Shown here piece by piece: positions 33,394-41,759 of a stretch of 64,000 nt of DNA; position 1 is the first letter of the stretch, and the number at the start of each line of letters is the position of its first letter. Where the stretch lies: positions 3,162,001-3,226,000 of the forward strand of contig NZ_CP054923.1 in the NCBI RefSeq assembly GCF_013364215.1, given 5' to 3'. The notes beneath the pieces are model-generated. The model was not told where the DNA came from, did not search any database, and saw only the letters and a list, made by a program, of their open reading frames with translations. This stretch comes from Verrucosispora sp. NA02020. GTDB taxonomy: Bacteria > Actinomycetota > Actinomycetes > Mycobacteriales > Micromonosporaceae. The position numbers and the translations under genes were made by a program.

Positions 33394-34194
33394 ATGCGTG
33401 CCCTGAGCGTGGCCGAAACGGCCGCCACCACCAGTCCCTGGGTCGTCCACGCCGAGAGCCTGAGGGTCCGCGCCGGGCGGCGCCTGGCCGTCGACGGCCT
33501 CGACCTGGCCCTGACCACCGGGGTCCACGGGCTGCTCGGCCCCAACGGCGCCGGGAAGACCACGCTGATGCGCTCCCTGGCCACCGTGATCGCGCCGACC
33601 GCCGGGCGCCTGACGCTGCTCGGACACCCGGTCGACGGCCGCGCCGACCTGCGTGCGGTCCGTCGCGGCCTGGGCTACCTGCCGCAACACTTCGGCTTCT
33701 ACCCGCGCTTCACGGTGCGCGAGTTCGTCGGATACATGGCCTGGCTCAAGGAGATGCCCAAGGCGGCGATCCCGGCGGCGGTACAGCGGGCCGTCGACCG
33801 CGTCGGCCTGACCGACCGGGCCGACACCCGGCTGAAGACCCTCTCCGGCGGCATGCTGCGCCGCGCCGGCATCGCGCAGGCCATCGTCAACGACCCGCAA
33901 CTCCTGCTGCTCGACGAACCGACCGTCGGCCTCGACCCGGAACAACGACTCGACTTCCGCGAGCTGCTGCGGGACCTCGGCACCGACAGTTGCGTACTGG
34001 TCTCCACCCACATGGTCGAGGACGTGGCGGCGGCCTGCACCGACGTCATCCTGATCAACGAGGGCCGCCTGGTCTGGCAGGGCACCGCCGAGGCCCTCAG
34101 CGCCCAGGGCGACCAGAGCCACCCGGGCGACAGCCCGACCGAGCGGGGCTACTCCGCCATCCTGCGTCGGCACCGCGCGGAGGCCGCCCGATGA
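33394..34194 (+). CDS. ABC transporter ATP-binding protein
   Basis: The 266-residue ATPase has Walker A (LLGPNGAGKTT, residues 48-57), the Q loop region GYLPQHFGFYPRFT, signature LSGGMLRR, Walker B LLLLDEPTVGLDP and the H-loop STHMVED. The ATG at 33394 is chosen because AAGGAAG ends 6 nt upstream; an ATG two codons earlier is too close to it. It is the ATPase of an exporter whose membrane parts are the next two genes, coupled by ATGA overlap. The substrate is not known; such ECF-linked transporters may export peptides or lipids. Confidence 0.92.
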   Translation: MRALSVAETAATTSPWVVHAESLRVRAGRRLAVDGLDLALTTGVHGLLGPNGAGKTTLMRSLATVIAPTAGRLTLLGHPVDGRADLRAVRRGLGYLPQHFGFYPRFTVREFVGYMAWLKEMPKAAIPAAVQRAVDRVGLTDRADTRLKTLSGGMLRRAGIAQAIVNDPQLLLLDEPTVGLDPEQRLDFRELLRDLGTDSCVLVSTHMVEDVAAACTDVILINEGRLVWQGTAEALSAQGDQSHPGDSPTERGYSAILRRHRAEAAR

Positions 34195-35525
34195 GCATCC
34201 TGGGTGTCGAGATCCGCCGCTCCGCCGCGCTCGGTGCCGCGCTGATCACCGTGCTCGCCGGAGTCGGCGCACTCTACGTGGCTCCGGCCCGATGGTCCGG
34301 TGGCCTGATGTCGCTGGCCCTGGTCACCCGCGAGTACCTGTTGCTGATGTGGCCGCTGGCGCTCGCCGCCGGCGCCTGGCAGGGTCGTCGGGAGCACCGC
34401 TCGAACGTCGCCGAACTCTTCGGCACCACCGCCCGCCCGCCCGTCCAGCGGATGCTGCCGGTCCTCGGCGCGATGGCCCTCACCCTCGGCAGCGCCTACC
34501 TGCTGGTCACCGTGGCGGGCGTCGCCCGGATCGCCACCAGCGCCGGCTACCTGCCTCTGCTCGGTTTCACCGTCGTCACCGGCGTCGGCGCGCTGTCCCT
34601 GGTCGCCGCGGCCTGGCTCGGTCTGGGGATCGGGCGTCTGCTCCCCGTTCCGGCGACCGCACCCGCGTTGGGCGTGGCCGGCGTCCTGTTCGTCTCCTTC
34701 AGCATGTTCCTCCGCCCGGAGTGGCTGGCCGCGGCGCTGTCCCCGATCCACGGCACGAGCCAGTTCCACGCCTATCAGACGATCGACAACCGGGTCAGTG
34801 GTGCGCTGACGATCTGGCTCGCCCTGCTCGCCGTCACCGGCCTGGTGCTGTTCGTCGCCGATAGCTGGCGGACCCGTACGGCGGCGTTGGTGCCGGTGCT
34901 GCTCGGGCTCGTCGGGGCGGTGGCGGTGGTGCCCCGGGACCCGGCCGTGCTCGACGCACCGGTCGACCCGGTCGCCCGGGAGATGGTCTGCACCGAGGAC
35001 GCTCCGACGGTGTGCGTGAGCCGGGTCAACGCCAGGGTCCTCGACGATCTGGCCCCGTTGGCCCGTGACGGTCTGGTGGCGTTGGCGAAACTCCCGGACG
35101 CCCCGACCGCCGTGCACGAGGACACCTCCACGTACGGGCGCGACGGGGAGACGCCGTCGCGCGACGACGTCGTCGAGGTGCCGGTCCGGATCGACAAGTA
35201 CGGTGGGCTCGCGCACCCGGACGTCGTGGCCGTCGAGGTCGTCCGAGGTCTGGGCGTACCTGTCGACATCGAGTGCCGGCAACACCACGAGGCGGTCGAC
35301 CGGGCGGCGGCGTACTGGCTGCTGGGCCGCGAGCCGCGATCCGACGTCGGGCTCATCCCGGGCATGATCCAGGAGGATTTCGAACTCAACGCCGAGGCGC
35401 TCGCCCTGTGGAACGGGCTGCGCGAGGTCTCCGCCGAGGAGGCGCTGGCGCGGGTGACGGCGGTCCGTGACGCCAAACGCGCCTGCGAGGACACCAGCGA
35501 ACTGCTGTCCCGGAGTTCCCGGTGA
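34191..35525 (+). CDS. ABC-type membrane component with extracytoplasmic C-terminal domain
   Basis: The 444-residue protein has six or seven hydrophobic segments (about residues 10-290), then a soluble domain of about 150 residues with several Cys (MVCTEDAPTVCVSR, ECRQHH, RACEDT). It shares ATGA with the ATPase gene and GTGA with the next gene, so it is the permease partner. The soluble tail has the look of a predicted metal-independent surface domain and is not recognised. Function is export by context. Confidence 0.78.
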   Translation: MSILGVEIRRSAALGAALITVLAGVGALYVAPARWSGGLMSLALVTREYLLLMWPLALAAGAWQGRREHRSNVAELFGTTARPPVQRMLPVLGAMALTLGSAYLLVTVAGVARIATSAGYLPLLGFTVVTGVGALSLVAAAWLGLGIGRLLPVPATAPALGVAGVLFVSFSMFLRPEWLAAALSPIHGTSQFHAYQTIDNRVSGALTIWLALLAVTGLVLFVADSWRTRTAALVPVLLGLVGAVAVVPRDPAVLDAPVDPVAREMVCTEDAPTVCVSRVNARVLDDLAPLARDGLVALAKLPDAPTAVHEDTSTYGRDGETPSRDDVVEVPVRIDKYGGLAHPDVVAVEVVRGLGVPVDIECRQHHEAVDRAAAYWLLGREPRSDVGLIPGMIQEDFELNAEALALWNGLREVSAEEALARVTAVRDAKRACEDTSELLSRSSR

Positions 35526-36121
35526 CCTGGACGCTGCTCTACCTGCGCTCCCGGCGCGTACCCCTGGCCCTGGCCGTCGCCGTCGGCGGGGCGGCGGTGA
35601 TCTGGACGCTGTGGCGGACCATCGCCGACGAACGCGACGTCGCCCCGACGATGGTGGTGCTGACCGTCCTGCTGATGGTCGCGGTGCTCTCGGCCACCCT
35701 GACCGCCCCGGACGAGAACCTGGACCGGACCGCCGCGCTGCGATGGCCGCCACGGCGTGCGGCGCACCTGTTGGCCGGCCTCCTGGTGGTTCTGCTGGCC
35801 CTGCTCGCCACGCGGTACACCGGGGCCCGCTTCGGGCCGGCCACGCTGGTGTTCCGCGACGCCGCCGGCCTGCTCGGGCTGACGGCGCTGTGTGCCACGG
35901 TGGTGGGCGCCGGTCGATCGTGGTTTCTGCCGCTGGGCTGGACCACCGTCGCGGTCATGTATCCCCAGCAGGGCACCGGGGGAGCGGTCCTGACCTGGCA
36001 GGCCCAACCGACCGACAGCACCGCCGCCACGGTGACGGCGGCAGCGTTGGCCCTCGGCGGGTTGATCGCCTACTCGCTGGCCGGCCCGGCCCGCAGGGAA
36101 GCCCCCGAATCGATAGCCTGA
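35522..36121 (+). CDS. Second membrane component of the ABC system
   Basis: The 199-residue product has five or six hydrophobic segments and no other motif. The GTG at 35522 overlaps the stop of the preceding gene. The size and position suggest a second permease-like subunit of the ECF-controlled ABC system. It is the last gene of the coupled operon; the small peptide gene follows 65 bp later and may be transcribed with it. Confidence 0.75.
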   Translation: MTWTLLYLRSRRVPLALAVAVGGAAVIWTLWRTIADERDVAPTMVVLTVLLMVAVLSATLTAPDENLDRTAALRWPPRRAAHLLAGLLVVLLALLATRYTGARFGPATLVFRDAAGLLGLTALCATVVGAGRSWFLPLGWTTVAVMYPQQGTGGAVLTWQAQPTDSTAATVTAAALALGGLIAYSLAGPARREAPESIA

Positions 36122-36186
36122 GGCGTCGTCGGCTATTGATATCCTTCGAGGAAATCGAGCCCGCGTTGCTCGTCATGGAGGTCGTC

Positions 36187-36309
36187 ATGCGCATGCGCCG
36201 CACGGTTGTGTCCCTCGCCCTCCTGGCCGTCGCCGGGGTGGTCGCCGCCCTCGGTCTCGACCAGGTCCAGGAGATCTCGCACCTGGCGGGATTCACCTGG
36301 TCCAACTAA
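36187..36309 (+). CDS. Small secreted peptide, 40 aa
   Basis: The ATG at 36187 has an ideal GGAGG 5 nt upstream (36177-36181). The predicted peptide has a basic start (MRMRR), a hydrophobic core (TVVSLALLAVAGVVAALG, residues 6-23) and a short hydrophilic tail (LDQVQEISHLAGFTWSN, residues 24-40), so it looks like a signal peptide with a 17-residue mature peptide. A perfect 21-bp-arm hairpin starts 6 bp after the stop. It follows an ECF/ABC exporter operon, which could export or sense it. I do not recognise a family; peptide-signal or membrane-peptide roles are equally possible. Confidence 0.65.
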   Translation: MRMRRTVVSLALLAVAGVVAALGLDQVQEISHLAGFTWSN

Positions 36310-36314
36310 CGCTG

Positions 36315-36365
36315 ACCGCACCTGCTCGCGATCGTTCGCAGTTCACGATCGCGAGCAGGTGCGGT
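36315..36365 (+). terminator. Exceptionally strong hairpin after the small peptide gene
   Basis: Perfect 21-bp arms at 36315-36335 and 36345-36365 enclose a 9-nt loop. It is the longest perfect dyad noted in the window and lies between the peptide stop and the methyltransferase start. No T tract. Confidence 0.85.
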
Positions 36366-36403
36366 GTGCTACCGGTTCGGGACACAGGGCGGTGGGCATC
36401 AGC

Positions 36404-37174
36404 ATGACGCCGGAGGAGCACCTGCGGGTCTGCGGCGCGCAGTTGTACGAGTCCATCGGGTCCGCGTACCCGGCGACGCGACGCACCGAGCCACGCATCG
36501 CCGCGCGGGTCTGGGAAGCGCTCGGTGACGCCCGTACGGTGCTGAACGTCGGGGCGGGCACCGGCTCGTACGAGCCCGCCGATCGTGAGGTCACCGCAGT
36601 GGAACCCGCGGCGACCATGAGGGCGCAACGTCCCGTGGACGCGGCACCGTGCGTGGCCGCCGGCGCGGAGAACCTGCCCTTCGAGGACGGGGCGTTCGAC
36701 GCCGCGCTGGCCTTCAGCACCGTCCACCACTGGCACGACCCGATCGCCGGGCTGCGCGAGATGCGGCGGGTGGCCCGTCGTGTCGTGGTGTTCACGCACG
36801 ACGCCAGTGACACCGGCTGGCGTCAGCGGTTCTGGCTCAGCCGGGACTACCTCCCCGAGGTCGCCGGCCTGGTGGTCGGCCGCCCCTCGGTGGACGAACT
36901 GGCCCGCGCGATCGGGGCCCGCATGGAGCCGGTGCTCGTCCCGTGGGACTGTGCCGACGGCTTCTTCGAGGCGTACTGGCGCCGGCCCGAGGCGTACCTG
37001 GAGGAGCAGGTCCGCCGCGCGGTGTCGGTGTGGGCCCGGGTCGGGCCGGCGGCCGAGCAGCGGGCCGTACGCGCCCTCCGACAGGACCTCTCCTCCGGCC
37101 GGTGGGCCGACCGCAACCGCGAGCTCACCGACCTTGACGCGGCCGAACTGGGCCTGCGACTCCTCGTGGCCTGA
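36404..37174 (+). CDS. Class I SAM-dependent methyltransferase
   Basis: The 256-residue protein has a methyltransferase core: motif I LNVGAGTGSYEP (about residues 47-58), the acidic loop VTAVEPAATM, NLPFEDGAFDAALAFSTVHH for motifs II-III, and a C-terminal substrate region. It belongs to the Methyltransf_11 type; no substrate can be inferred. The ATG at 36404 is preceded by GGTGGG. It is a single gene between two strong regulatory dyads. Confidence 0.85.
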   Translation: MTPEEHLRVCGAQLYESIGSAYPATRRTEPRIAARVWEALGDARTVLNVGAGTGSYEPADREVTAVEPAATMRAQRPVDAAPCVAAGAENLPFEDGAFDAALAFSTVHHWHDPIAGLREMRRVARRVVVFTHDASDTGWRQRFWLSRDYLPEVAGLVVGRPSVDELARAIGARMEPVLVPWDCADGFFEAYWRRPEAYLEEQVRRAVSVWARVGPAAEQRAVRALRQDLSSGRWADRNRELTDLDAAELGLRLLVA

Positions 37175-37215
37175 AGCTCAGCATCGAACCGGGGATCAGC
37201 TCAGGCGAGAGTGGT

Positions 37216-37245
37216 CTAAAGCGTAACCTATAAGTTACGCTTTAG
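37216..37245. promoter_or_regulatory. 30-bp operator with the -10 box at its centre
   Basis: Perfect 12-bp arms CTAAAGCGTAAC (37216-37227) and GTTACGCTTTAG (37234-37245) flank CTATAA. TATAAG (37229-37234) is a -10-like box in the centre, 14 bp before the GTG of the ArsR gene, so the mRNA would be almost leaderless. Binding of the ArsR dimer here would block transcription directly. Confidence 0.75.
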
Positions 37246-37247
37246 CT

Positions 37248-37631
37248 GTGGACGAGGTGGCAGCGGCGATCGCCGATCCGGTGCGTCGGGAGATCCTGCT
37301 GATGCTGCGCGACGAGTCGCTCTCGGCCGGGCAGATCGCCGACCGGTTCGTGATCAGCCGGCCGGCCGTCAGTCGGCACCTGCGTGTGCTGCGGGAGGCC
37401 GGCCTGGTGCGCGACACGGCCGACGGGCGGCGGCGGGTCTACACCCTGACCACCACGCCCCTGGACGAACTGGTCGGGTGGTTGGGACGGCTGATGCGCC
37501 CGTCCCGGTGGCAGCAGCACCTCGACGCATTGGAGACCGAGGTCTACCGCACCCGCCGTGAACGGCGCCCCGCCACCGAGCGGGGCACCACCACCACTGA
37601 ACGGCATCCATCGACGAAGGAGACGGCGTGA
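37248..37631 (+). CDS. ArsR-family repressor, first gene of an SRPBCC operon
   Basis: The 127-residue protein opens with AAAIADPVRREILLMLRDES, then the HTH ISRPAVSRHLRVLREAGLV and wing DGRRRVYTL, all ArsR features. No metal-binding Cys is present. The GTG at 37248 lies 3 bp past the operator; there is no Shine-Dalgarno, in keeping with near-leaderless translation. It shares GTGA with the following SRPBCC gene. Confidence 0.9.
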   Translation: MDEVAAAIADPVRREILLMLRDESLSAGQIADRFVISRPAVSRHLRVLREAGLVRDTADGRRRVYTLTTTPLDELVGWLGRLMRPSRWQQHLDALETEVYRTRRERRPATERGTTTTERHPSTKETA

Positions 37632-38104
37632 CACCGACACCGACCGGCCGACTGTTCGGCGACGACCTCGTGCTGACCCGCACGTTCCGCGCACCCGTCG
37701 CCGACGTCTGGGCGAGCCTCACCGAGTCGCCACGGACGGCGCGCTGGTTCGGCCCGTGGCAGGGCGACGCGGCACCGGGGCGGACGATCAAGGTCCAGAT
37801 GGCGTACGAGGAGGACGAGCCCTGGATGGACGTGACCATCGAGGCGTGCGAACCGCCGAGCCGGCTCACGGTCTCCGCGGTGGACGAGTACGGCAGTTGG
37901 CACCTGGACATGACGCTCGTCGAGAGCGCGGGCGTGACCGAGCTGCGGTTCACCCACCACCTGACCGGCACGGAGCACGCCGGCGAGGTCGGGCCGGGGT
38001 GGGAGTACTACCTCGACGCCCTGGTCGCCGCGCACACCGGTCAGCCGAGGCCGAACTTCGACGACTACTACCCGGCGATGAAGGAGCACTTCGAGGCGCA
38101 GTGA
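37628..38104 (+). CDS. SRPBCC (AHSA1-like) domain protein
   Basis: The 158-residue product is a single AHSA1 domain with LTRTFRAPVADVWASLTESPRT, ARWFGPWQG and a C-terminal WEYYLDALVAAHTG helix. It is coupled to the ArsR gene through GTGA (37628-37631). The ligand is unknown. Compared with the pair at 4.3 kb, the order of the genes is reversed and the operator is different, so the two systems probably answer to different signals. Confidence 0.88.
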   Translation: MTPTPTGRLFGDDLVLTRTFRAPVADVWASLTESPRTARWFGPWQGDAAPGRTIKVQMAYEEDEPWMDVTIEACEPPSRLTVSAVDEYGSWHLDMTLVESAGVTELRFTHHLTGTEHAGEVGPGWEYYLDALVAAHTGQPRPNFDDYYPAMKEHFEAQ

Positions 38105-38256
38105 CAGGCGTATCCAGCGCCCGCTGTCTCGCTCTGCCAGGACACGTTTTCCCGAGATGTCGCGACATCAGTGGATTCGCCGACCCGCGACGGGAGCGAG
38201 TGGGTCGACAATCCTCTATGGATTGGCGATTGCGTCCGGCTGGGGAGGGGTGCGGG

Positions 38257-40683
38257 ATGAGCGGACCGGCTGGGGAGGCGCAGGCGGCTCTGGCCCGGTT
38301 CGTCGACGACCTCAGGCGCCTGCGGCAACACTGCGGGTCCCCGTCGCTGAACACCCTGGTGGCCGTGTCGACGGCGCTGGGATCAGCGCTGGCCCGCTCC
38401 ACGCTCAGCGACAAGCTCAACGCGAAGTCGTTGCCCGAGTGGCCGTTCGTCGTCTCCTACGTGACCGCCTGCCTGGCCCACGCCGCGCAGACCGGCCGCC
38501 CGGTGCCGACGGAGATGGCGGAGCTGAGCCGCTGGGACGCGGCGCACTGGCGACTGTTGCGCGCCGTCGACGCCGGCCGTGCGGAGGACCGGCTCCGGGC
38601 CGCCGCCCACGCGCAGCTCGCCCGGCGTGCTGAGGACACCGCCCCGCACGTGACGCCGCCGGTGACACCCCGGCAGCTTCCGGCGGCCGTACCCGTGTTC
38701 GTGGGACGGCGTACGGTGCTCGCCGGGCTGGCGATGTTGCTGGCACGCCAGCACGGCGCGCCGGGCACCGTTCCGGTCGCGCTGATCAGCGGTACGGCCG
38801 GCGTCGGCAAGACCGCGCTGGCACTGCACTGGGCACATCGGGTCGCCGACCGCTTTCCCGACGGACAGCTCTACGTCGACCTGCGCGGGTTCGACCCGGA
38901 CGGGCCGGTACCGGAACCGGCGGAGGTGCTGCGGGAGTTCCTGGAGGCGTGCGGCGTGTCCGCGCCGCGGATCCCGGCGGGACTGTCCGGCCGCTCCGGA
39001 CTGTTCCGCAGCCTGCTGGCCGACCGGCAGGTGCTCGTGCTGCTCGACAACGCCCGGGACGCCGCGCAGGTGCGTCCCCTGCTGCCCAACTCGCCCGGGT
39101 GCCTGGTGCTGGTGACCAGCCGCAACCAACTGCCGGGACTGGTGGGCATCGAGGCCGCCCAACCGTTCGTCCTCGCACCGCTGACGCCGCCGGAGGCGTA
39201 CGAGCTGCTCGCCGCGCGGCTCGGTGCGCAGCGTGTGTCCGGCGAGCCGCAGGCGGCGGCGCGGATCGTCGGCGCGGCGACCGGACTGCCGCTCGCGTTG
39301 GCCATCGTGGCGGGACGGGCCGCCACCCGGACCGGGCTCAGCCTCGGTCGCCTCGCCGACGAGCTGACCGAGCCGGGGCGCCTCGACGGATTCACCGGCG
39401 GCGACCGGACGCTCGACATCCGGGCGGTCTTCTCCTGGTCGTACCGGAGTCTCGACGCGACCACGGCGTGGGCGTTCCGCCTGCTGGGGCTGCACCCCGG
39501 GCCGGAGGCCACCGTCGCGGCGCTGGCCAGTCTCACCGGCGTGCCCGCCGCGCAGGCGGGACGGGCACTGGCGGCCCTCGTCGAGGCGAACCTGGTCGCC
39601 GAAGCACGGCCCGGCCGGTACGTCCTGCACGACCTGTTGCGCGCCTACGCGGCCGAGCAGGCGGCCACACACGACCCCGATCCGGTACGCCGGGAGGCCC
39701 TCGGCCGTCTCCTCGACCACTACCTGCACACCGCGTACGCCGCCGCGCTGCTCCTGTACGACCATCGTGACCCGATCGACCTCGTCCCGGCACGCGTCGG
39801 GGCGGTGGTCGATCCGCCCGCCGACCGTGCCGAGGCGTGGCACTGGCTCGTCCGGGAACATCGGGTGCTGCTCACGCTCGTCGCTCTCGCCGCACAGGCC
39901 CGCTTCGACACGCACGCCTGGCAGCTCGCCTGGACCCTGAACACCTATCTCGACCGTATCGGCGCCTGGCCGGAGCAACTGGTCGTGCAGGAGGTGGCGT
40001 TGGCCGCCGCAGCACGGGTGGACGACCGGGACGGCCAGGCCCGCGCCCACCGTAACCGGGCCGTTGCCTGCCTGCGGCGGGAGGACCACGAGCAGGCCCG
40101 GTCCCACCTGGACACCTCGTTGGCGCTCTACGCCGGTCTCGGTGACGCCGTCGGCAGCGCCCGGGTGCATCTGAACCTCGGCATCCTTGCTGAACGTCAG
40201 GGACGATTGCGGGACGCCCTCGACCAGGCCCGGCGGGCGCTGGAGCTGTTCATCGGGGCGGGAAACGTCGGCGGCCGGGCCAACGCGCTGAACAACATCG
40301 GCTGGTACCACAGCCAGCTCGGCGAATACCCGCAGGCGTTGGCGCACTGCCAGCAGGCGTTGGCGCTGCAACAACAGGTCGGCAACCGGTACTGGCAGGC
40401 GCACACCTGGGACAGCCTCGGCTTCGTGCACTACCGGCTGGACCGGCAGCCGCAGGCGATCCGGTGCTATCACCAGGCGCTAATGCTGTGGCGGGAGTCG
40501 GCGGAACGCTACTTCGAGGCGACCACGTTGACCCACCTGGGCGACAGTCACCGCGCGGCCGGCGACCCGGACGCCGCCCGCACCGCCTGGTGTGGGGCGC
40601 TGGAGATCCTGGAGCAGCTCGACCACGCGGACGCCGCGCAGGTCCGGGCACGGTTGACCGCCGCCCCGGCCCGGTCGGCCTGA
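38257..40683 (+). CDS. NB-ARC ATPase with TPR repeats (AfsR-like, without SARP domain)
   Basis: The ATG at 38257 follows GGGGAGGGG at 6 nt; an in-frame ATG at 38218 lacks one. The 808-residue product has an N-terminal helical domain (about 1-120) seen in other actinomycete STAND proteins. The NB-ARC domain (about 150-430) follows, with P-loop ISGTAGVGKTALALHWAH, Walker B VLVLLDNARD and LVTSRNQLPGL. A winged-helix region and about five TPR repeats (about 590-790, for example ALNNIGWYHSQLGEYPQALA) end the protein. The N-terminal DNA-binding SARP part of AfsR is missing. It is probably a signalling hub with an unknown input. Confidence 0.88.
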   Translation: MSGPAGEAQAALARFVDDLRRLRQHCGSPSLNTLVAVSTALGSALARSTLSDKLNAKSLPEWPFVVSYVTACLAHAAQTGRPVPTEMAELSRWDAAHWRLLRAVDAGRAEDRLRAAAHAQLARRAEDTAPHVTPPVTPRQLPAAVPVFVGRRTVLAGLAMLLARQHGAPGTVPVALISGTAGVGKTALALHWAHRVADRFPDGQLYVDLRGFDPDGPVPEPAEVLREFLEACGVSAPRIPAGLSGRSGLFRSLLADRQVLVLLDNARDAAQVRPLLPNSPGCLVLVTSRNQLPGLVGIEAAQPFVLAPLTPPEAYELLAARLGAQRVSGEPQAAARIVGAATGLPLALAIVAGRAATRTGLSLGRLADELTEPGRLDGFTGGDRTLDIRAVFSWSYRSLDATTAWAFRLLGLHPGPEATVAALASLTGVPAAQAGRALAALVEANLVAEARPGRYVLHDLLRAYAAEQAATHDPDPVRREALGRLLDHYLHTAYAAALLLYDHRDPIDLVPARVGAVVDPPADRAEAWHWLVREHRVLLTLVALAAQARFDTHAWQLAWTLNTYLDRIGAWPEQLVVQEVALAAAARVDDRDGQARAHRNRAVACLRREDHEQARSHLDTSLALYAGLGDAVGSARVHLNLGILAERQGRLRDALDQARRALELFIGAGNVGGRANALNNIGWYHSQLGEYPQALAHCQQALALQQQVGNRYWQAHTWDSLGFVHYRLDRQPQAIRCYHQALMLWRESAERYFEATTLTHLGDSHRAAGDPDAARTAWCGALEILEQLDHADAAQVRARLTAAPARSA

Positions 40684-40686
40684 CCG

Positions 40687-40720
40687 GGCCGGGGCGGACT
40701 CGGGAACGGCCGCCCCGGCC
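40687..40720. terminator. Bidirectional terminator in a convergent gap
   Basis: Perfect 11-bp arms GGCCGGGGCGG (40687-40697) and CCGCCCCGGCC (40710-40720), 3 bp after the NB-ARC stop and 15 bp before the end of the convergent protease-like gene. Confidence 0.7.
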
Positions 40721-40734
40721 GGAGTGGGCAGGAG

Positions 40735-41559
40735 TCACCGCCACTGCGCGAGGTTGGCCACGGCCTGCTGGGTGAGCCGGGTGGCGACGCTGTAGGCCAC
40801 GCCGGGGCCGACCCCGTCCGGGCCGCTGGTCAGGATCCCCAGCGCGGTGCGGGCGAGCGGGCACGGGCAGGGCGGCTTCGGCCAGGGGAAGTCCAGTCGC
40901 GGCGGCAGCGGGCACCAGTCCTCCGGGTCGGGGGTGTAGGCGACGGGGCTGCCGTCCTGCCCGCCGCCGAAGCTGTGCGACGTGTAGAGCTGCGTCGAGG
41001 TCTCGTAGCGGATGCGGTCGACGCTGGTCCACTGTCCGGGCCGGTCCGCCGGATACCCGTGGCTGGTGGTGCACGAGCCGGTCAGCGGTTGGGTGGTGTA
41101 GCCGAGGTCGTACCAGCCGGTGATGGTGCCGATGCCGCAGTTGAGCTGCACCGCCCCGTAGTTGTAGGCCGGGTCGCTGCTGCCGGGGTGGGTGAACGAG
41201 CCGGTCCAGTTCTGTGGTGCGAAGAGCTGGGTCGCCGCGCAGGAGCCGAAGGGTGCGGTCGTCCCGTCGTGCCCCGGGTACGCGACGATGTTCGTCCGCC
41301 AACTGCCCCGGGAGCCTCCGGTGTGCACGCAGTGCCCGGCGGTCGCCACCGTGCGGGGGCTGATCATGAAGCCGCTGCACCGGCCGCCGGGGAACGTCAG
41401 CAGCACGGTGGCGCTGGCGGGATACGTCGTGGTCGACGTGACCGGCACCCGGATGTCCGGTCCGGAGCTCGTGGCGGCCGCCGCCGGTGCCGCCGCGAGG
41501 GCGGTGGACGCGAGCGCCACGGCGGCCAGGGCGACGAGCGCCCCACTTCTTCTCGACAT
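40735..41559 (-). CDS. Secreted trypsin-fold protein lacking two catalytic residues
   Basis: The 274-residue product has a signal peptide (about 1-29, cleavage after the Ala run) and the chymotrypsin/V8 fold with Cys61-Cys77 around the active-site His: FMISPRTVATAGHCVH (His76). The Asp expected in DYGAVQL is Asn133 (AYNYGAVQLN). The nucleophile expected in the G-x-S-G-S-P motif is Asp202 (GGGQDGSPV). Two of three triad positions are thus changed. The rest of the fold, including the disulfide Cys, is intact and codon use is normal, so it is not simply decaying. It is probably a non-enzymatic secreted protein (binding or inhibitor role, inference). Confidence 0.85.
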   Translation of the reverse strand: MSRRSGALVALAAVALASTALAAAPAAAATSSGPDIRVPVTSTTTYPASATVLLTFPGGRCSGFMISPRTVATAGHCVHTGGSRGSWRTNIVAYPGHDGTTAPFGSCAATQLFAPQNWTGSFTHPGSSDPAYNYGAVQLNCGIGTITGWYDLGYTTQPLTGSCTTSHGYPADRPGQWTSVDRIRYETSTQLYTSHSFGGGQDGSPVAYTPDPEDWCPLPPRLDFPWPKPPCPCPLARTALGILTSGPDGVGPGVAYSVATRLTQQAVANLAQWR

Positions 41560-41759
41560 CGGTTCTCCTTCGTCGGGGGTGGTGTACGCACACGGTGGCC
41601 CGACCGTCTGCTGTCCGGCCGGTTCCCGGACACCGGTGGCGGTCGGACGGCGGTGACCCGGCTGCGCGGCGGCGGCCGGTGCGGCAGACTCAACCGGATC
41701 GCGCCCCGCCGGTCCGACCGGGGCGGTACGGACGATCGCGGGGCGGGCGGAGGTGTGAC

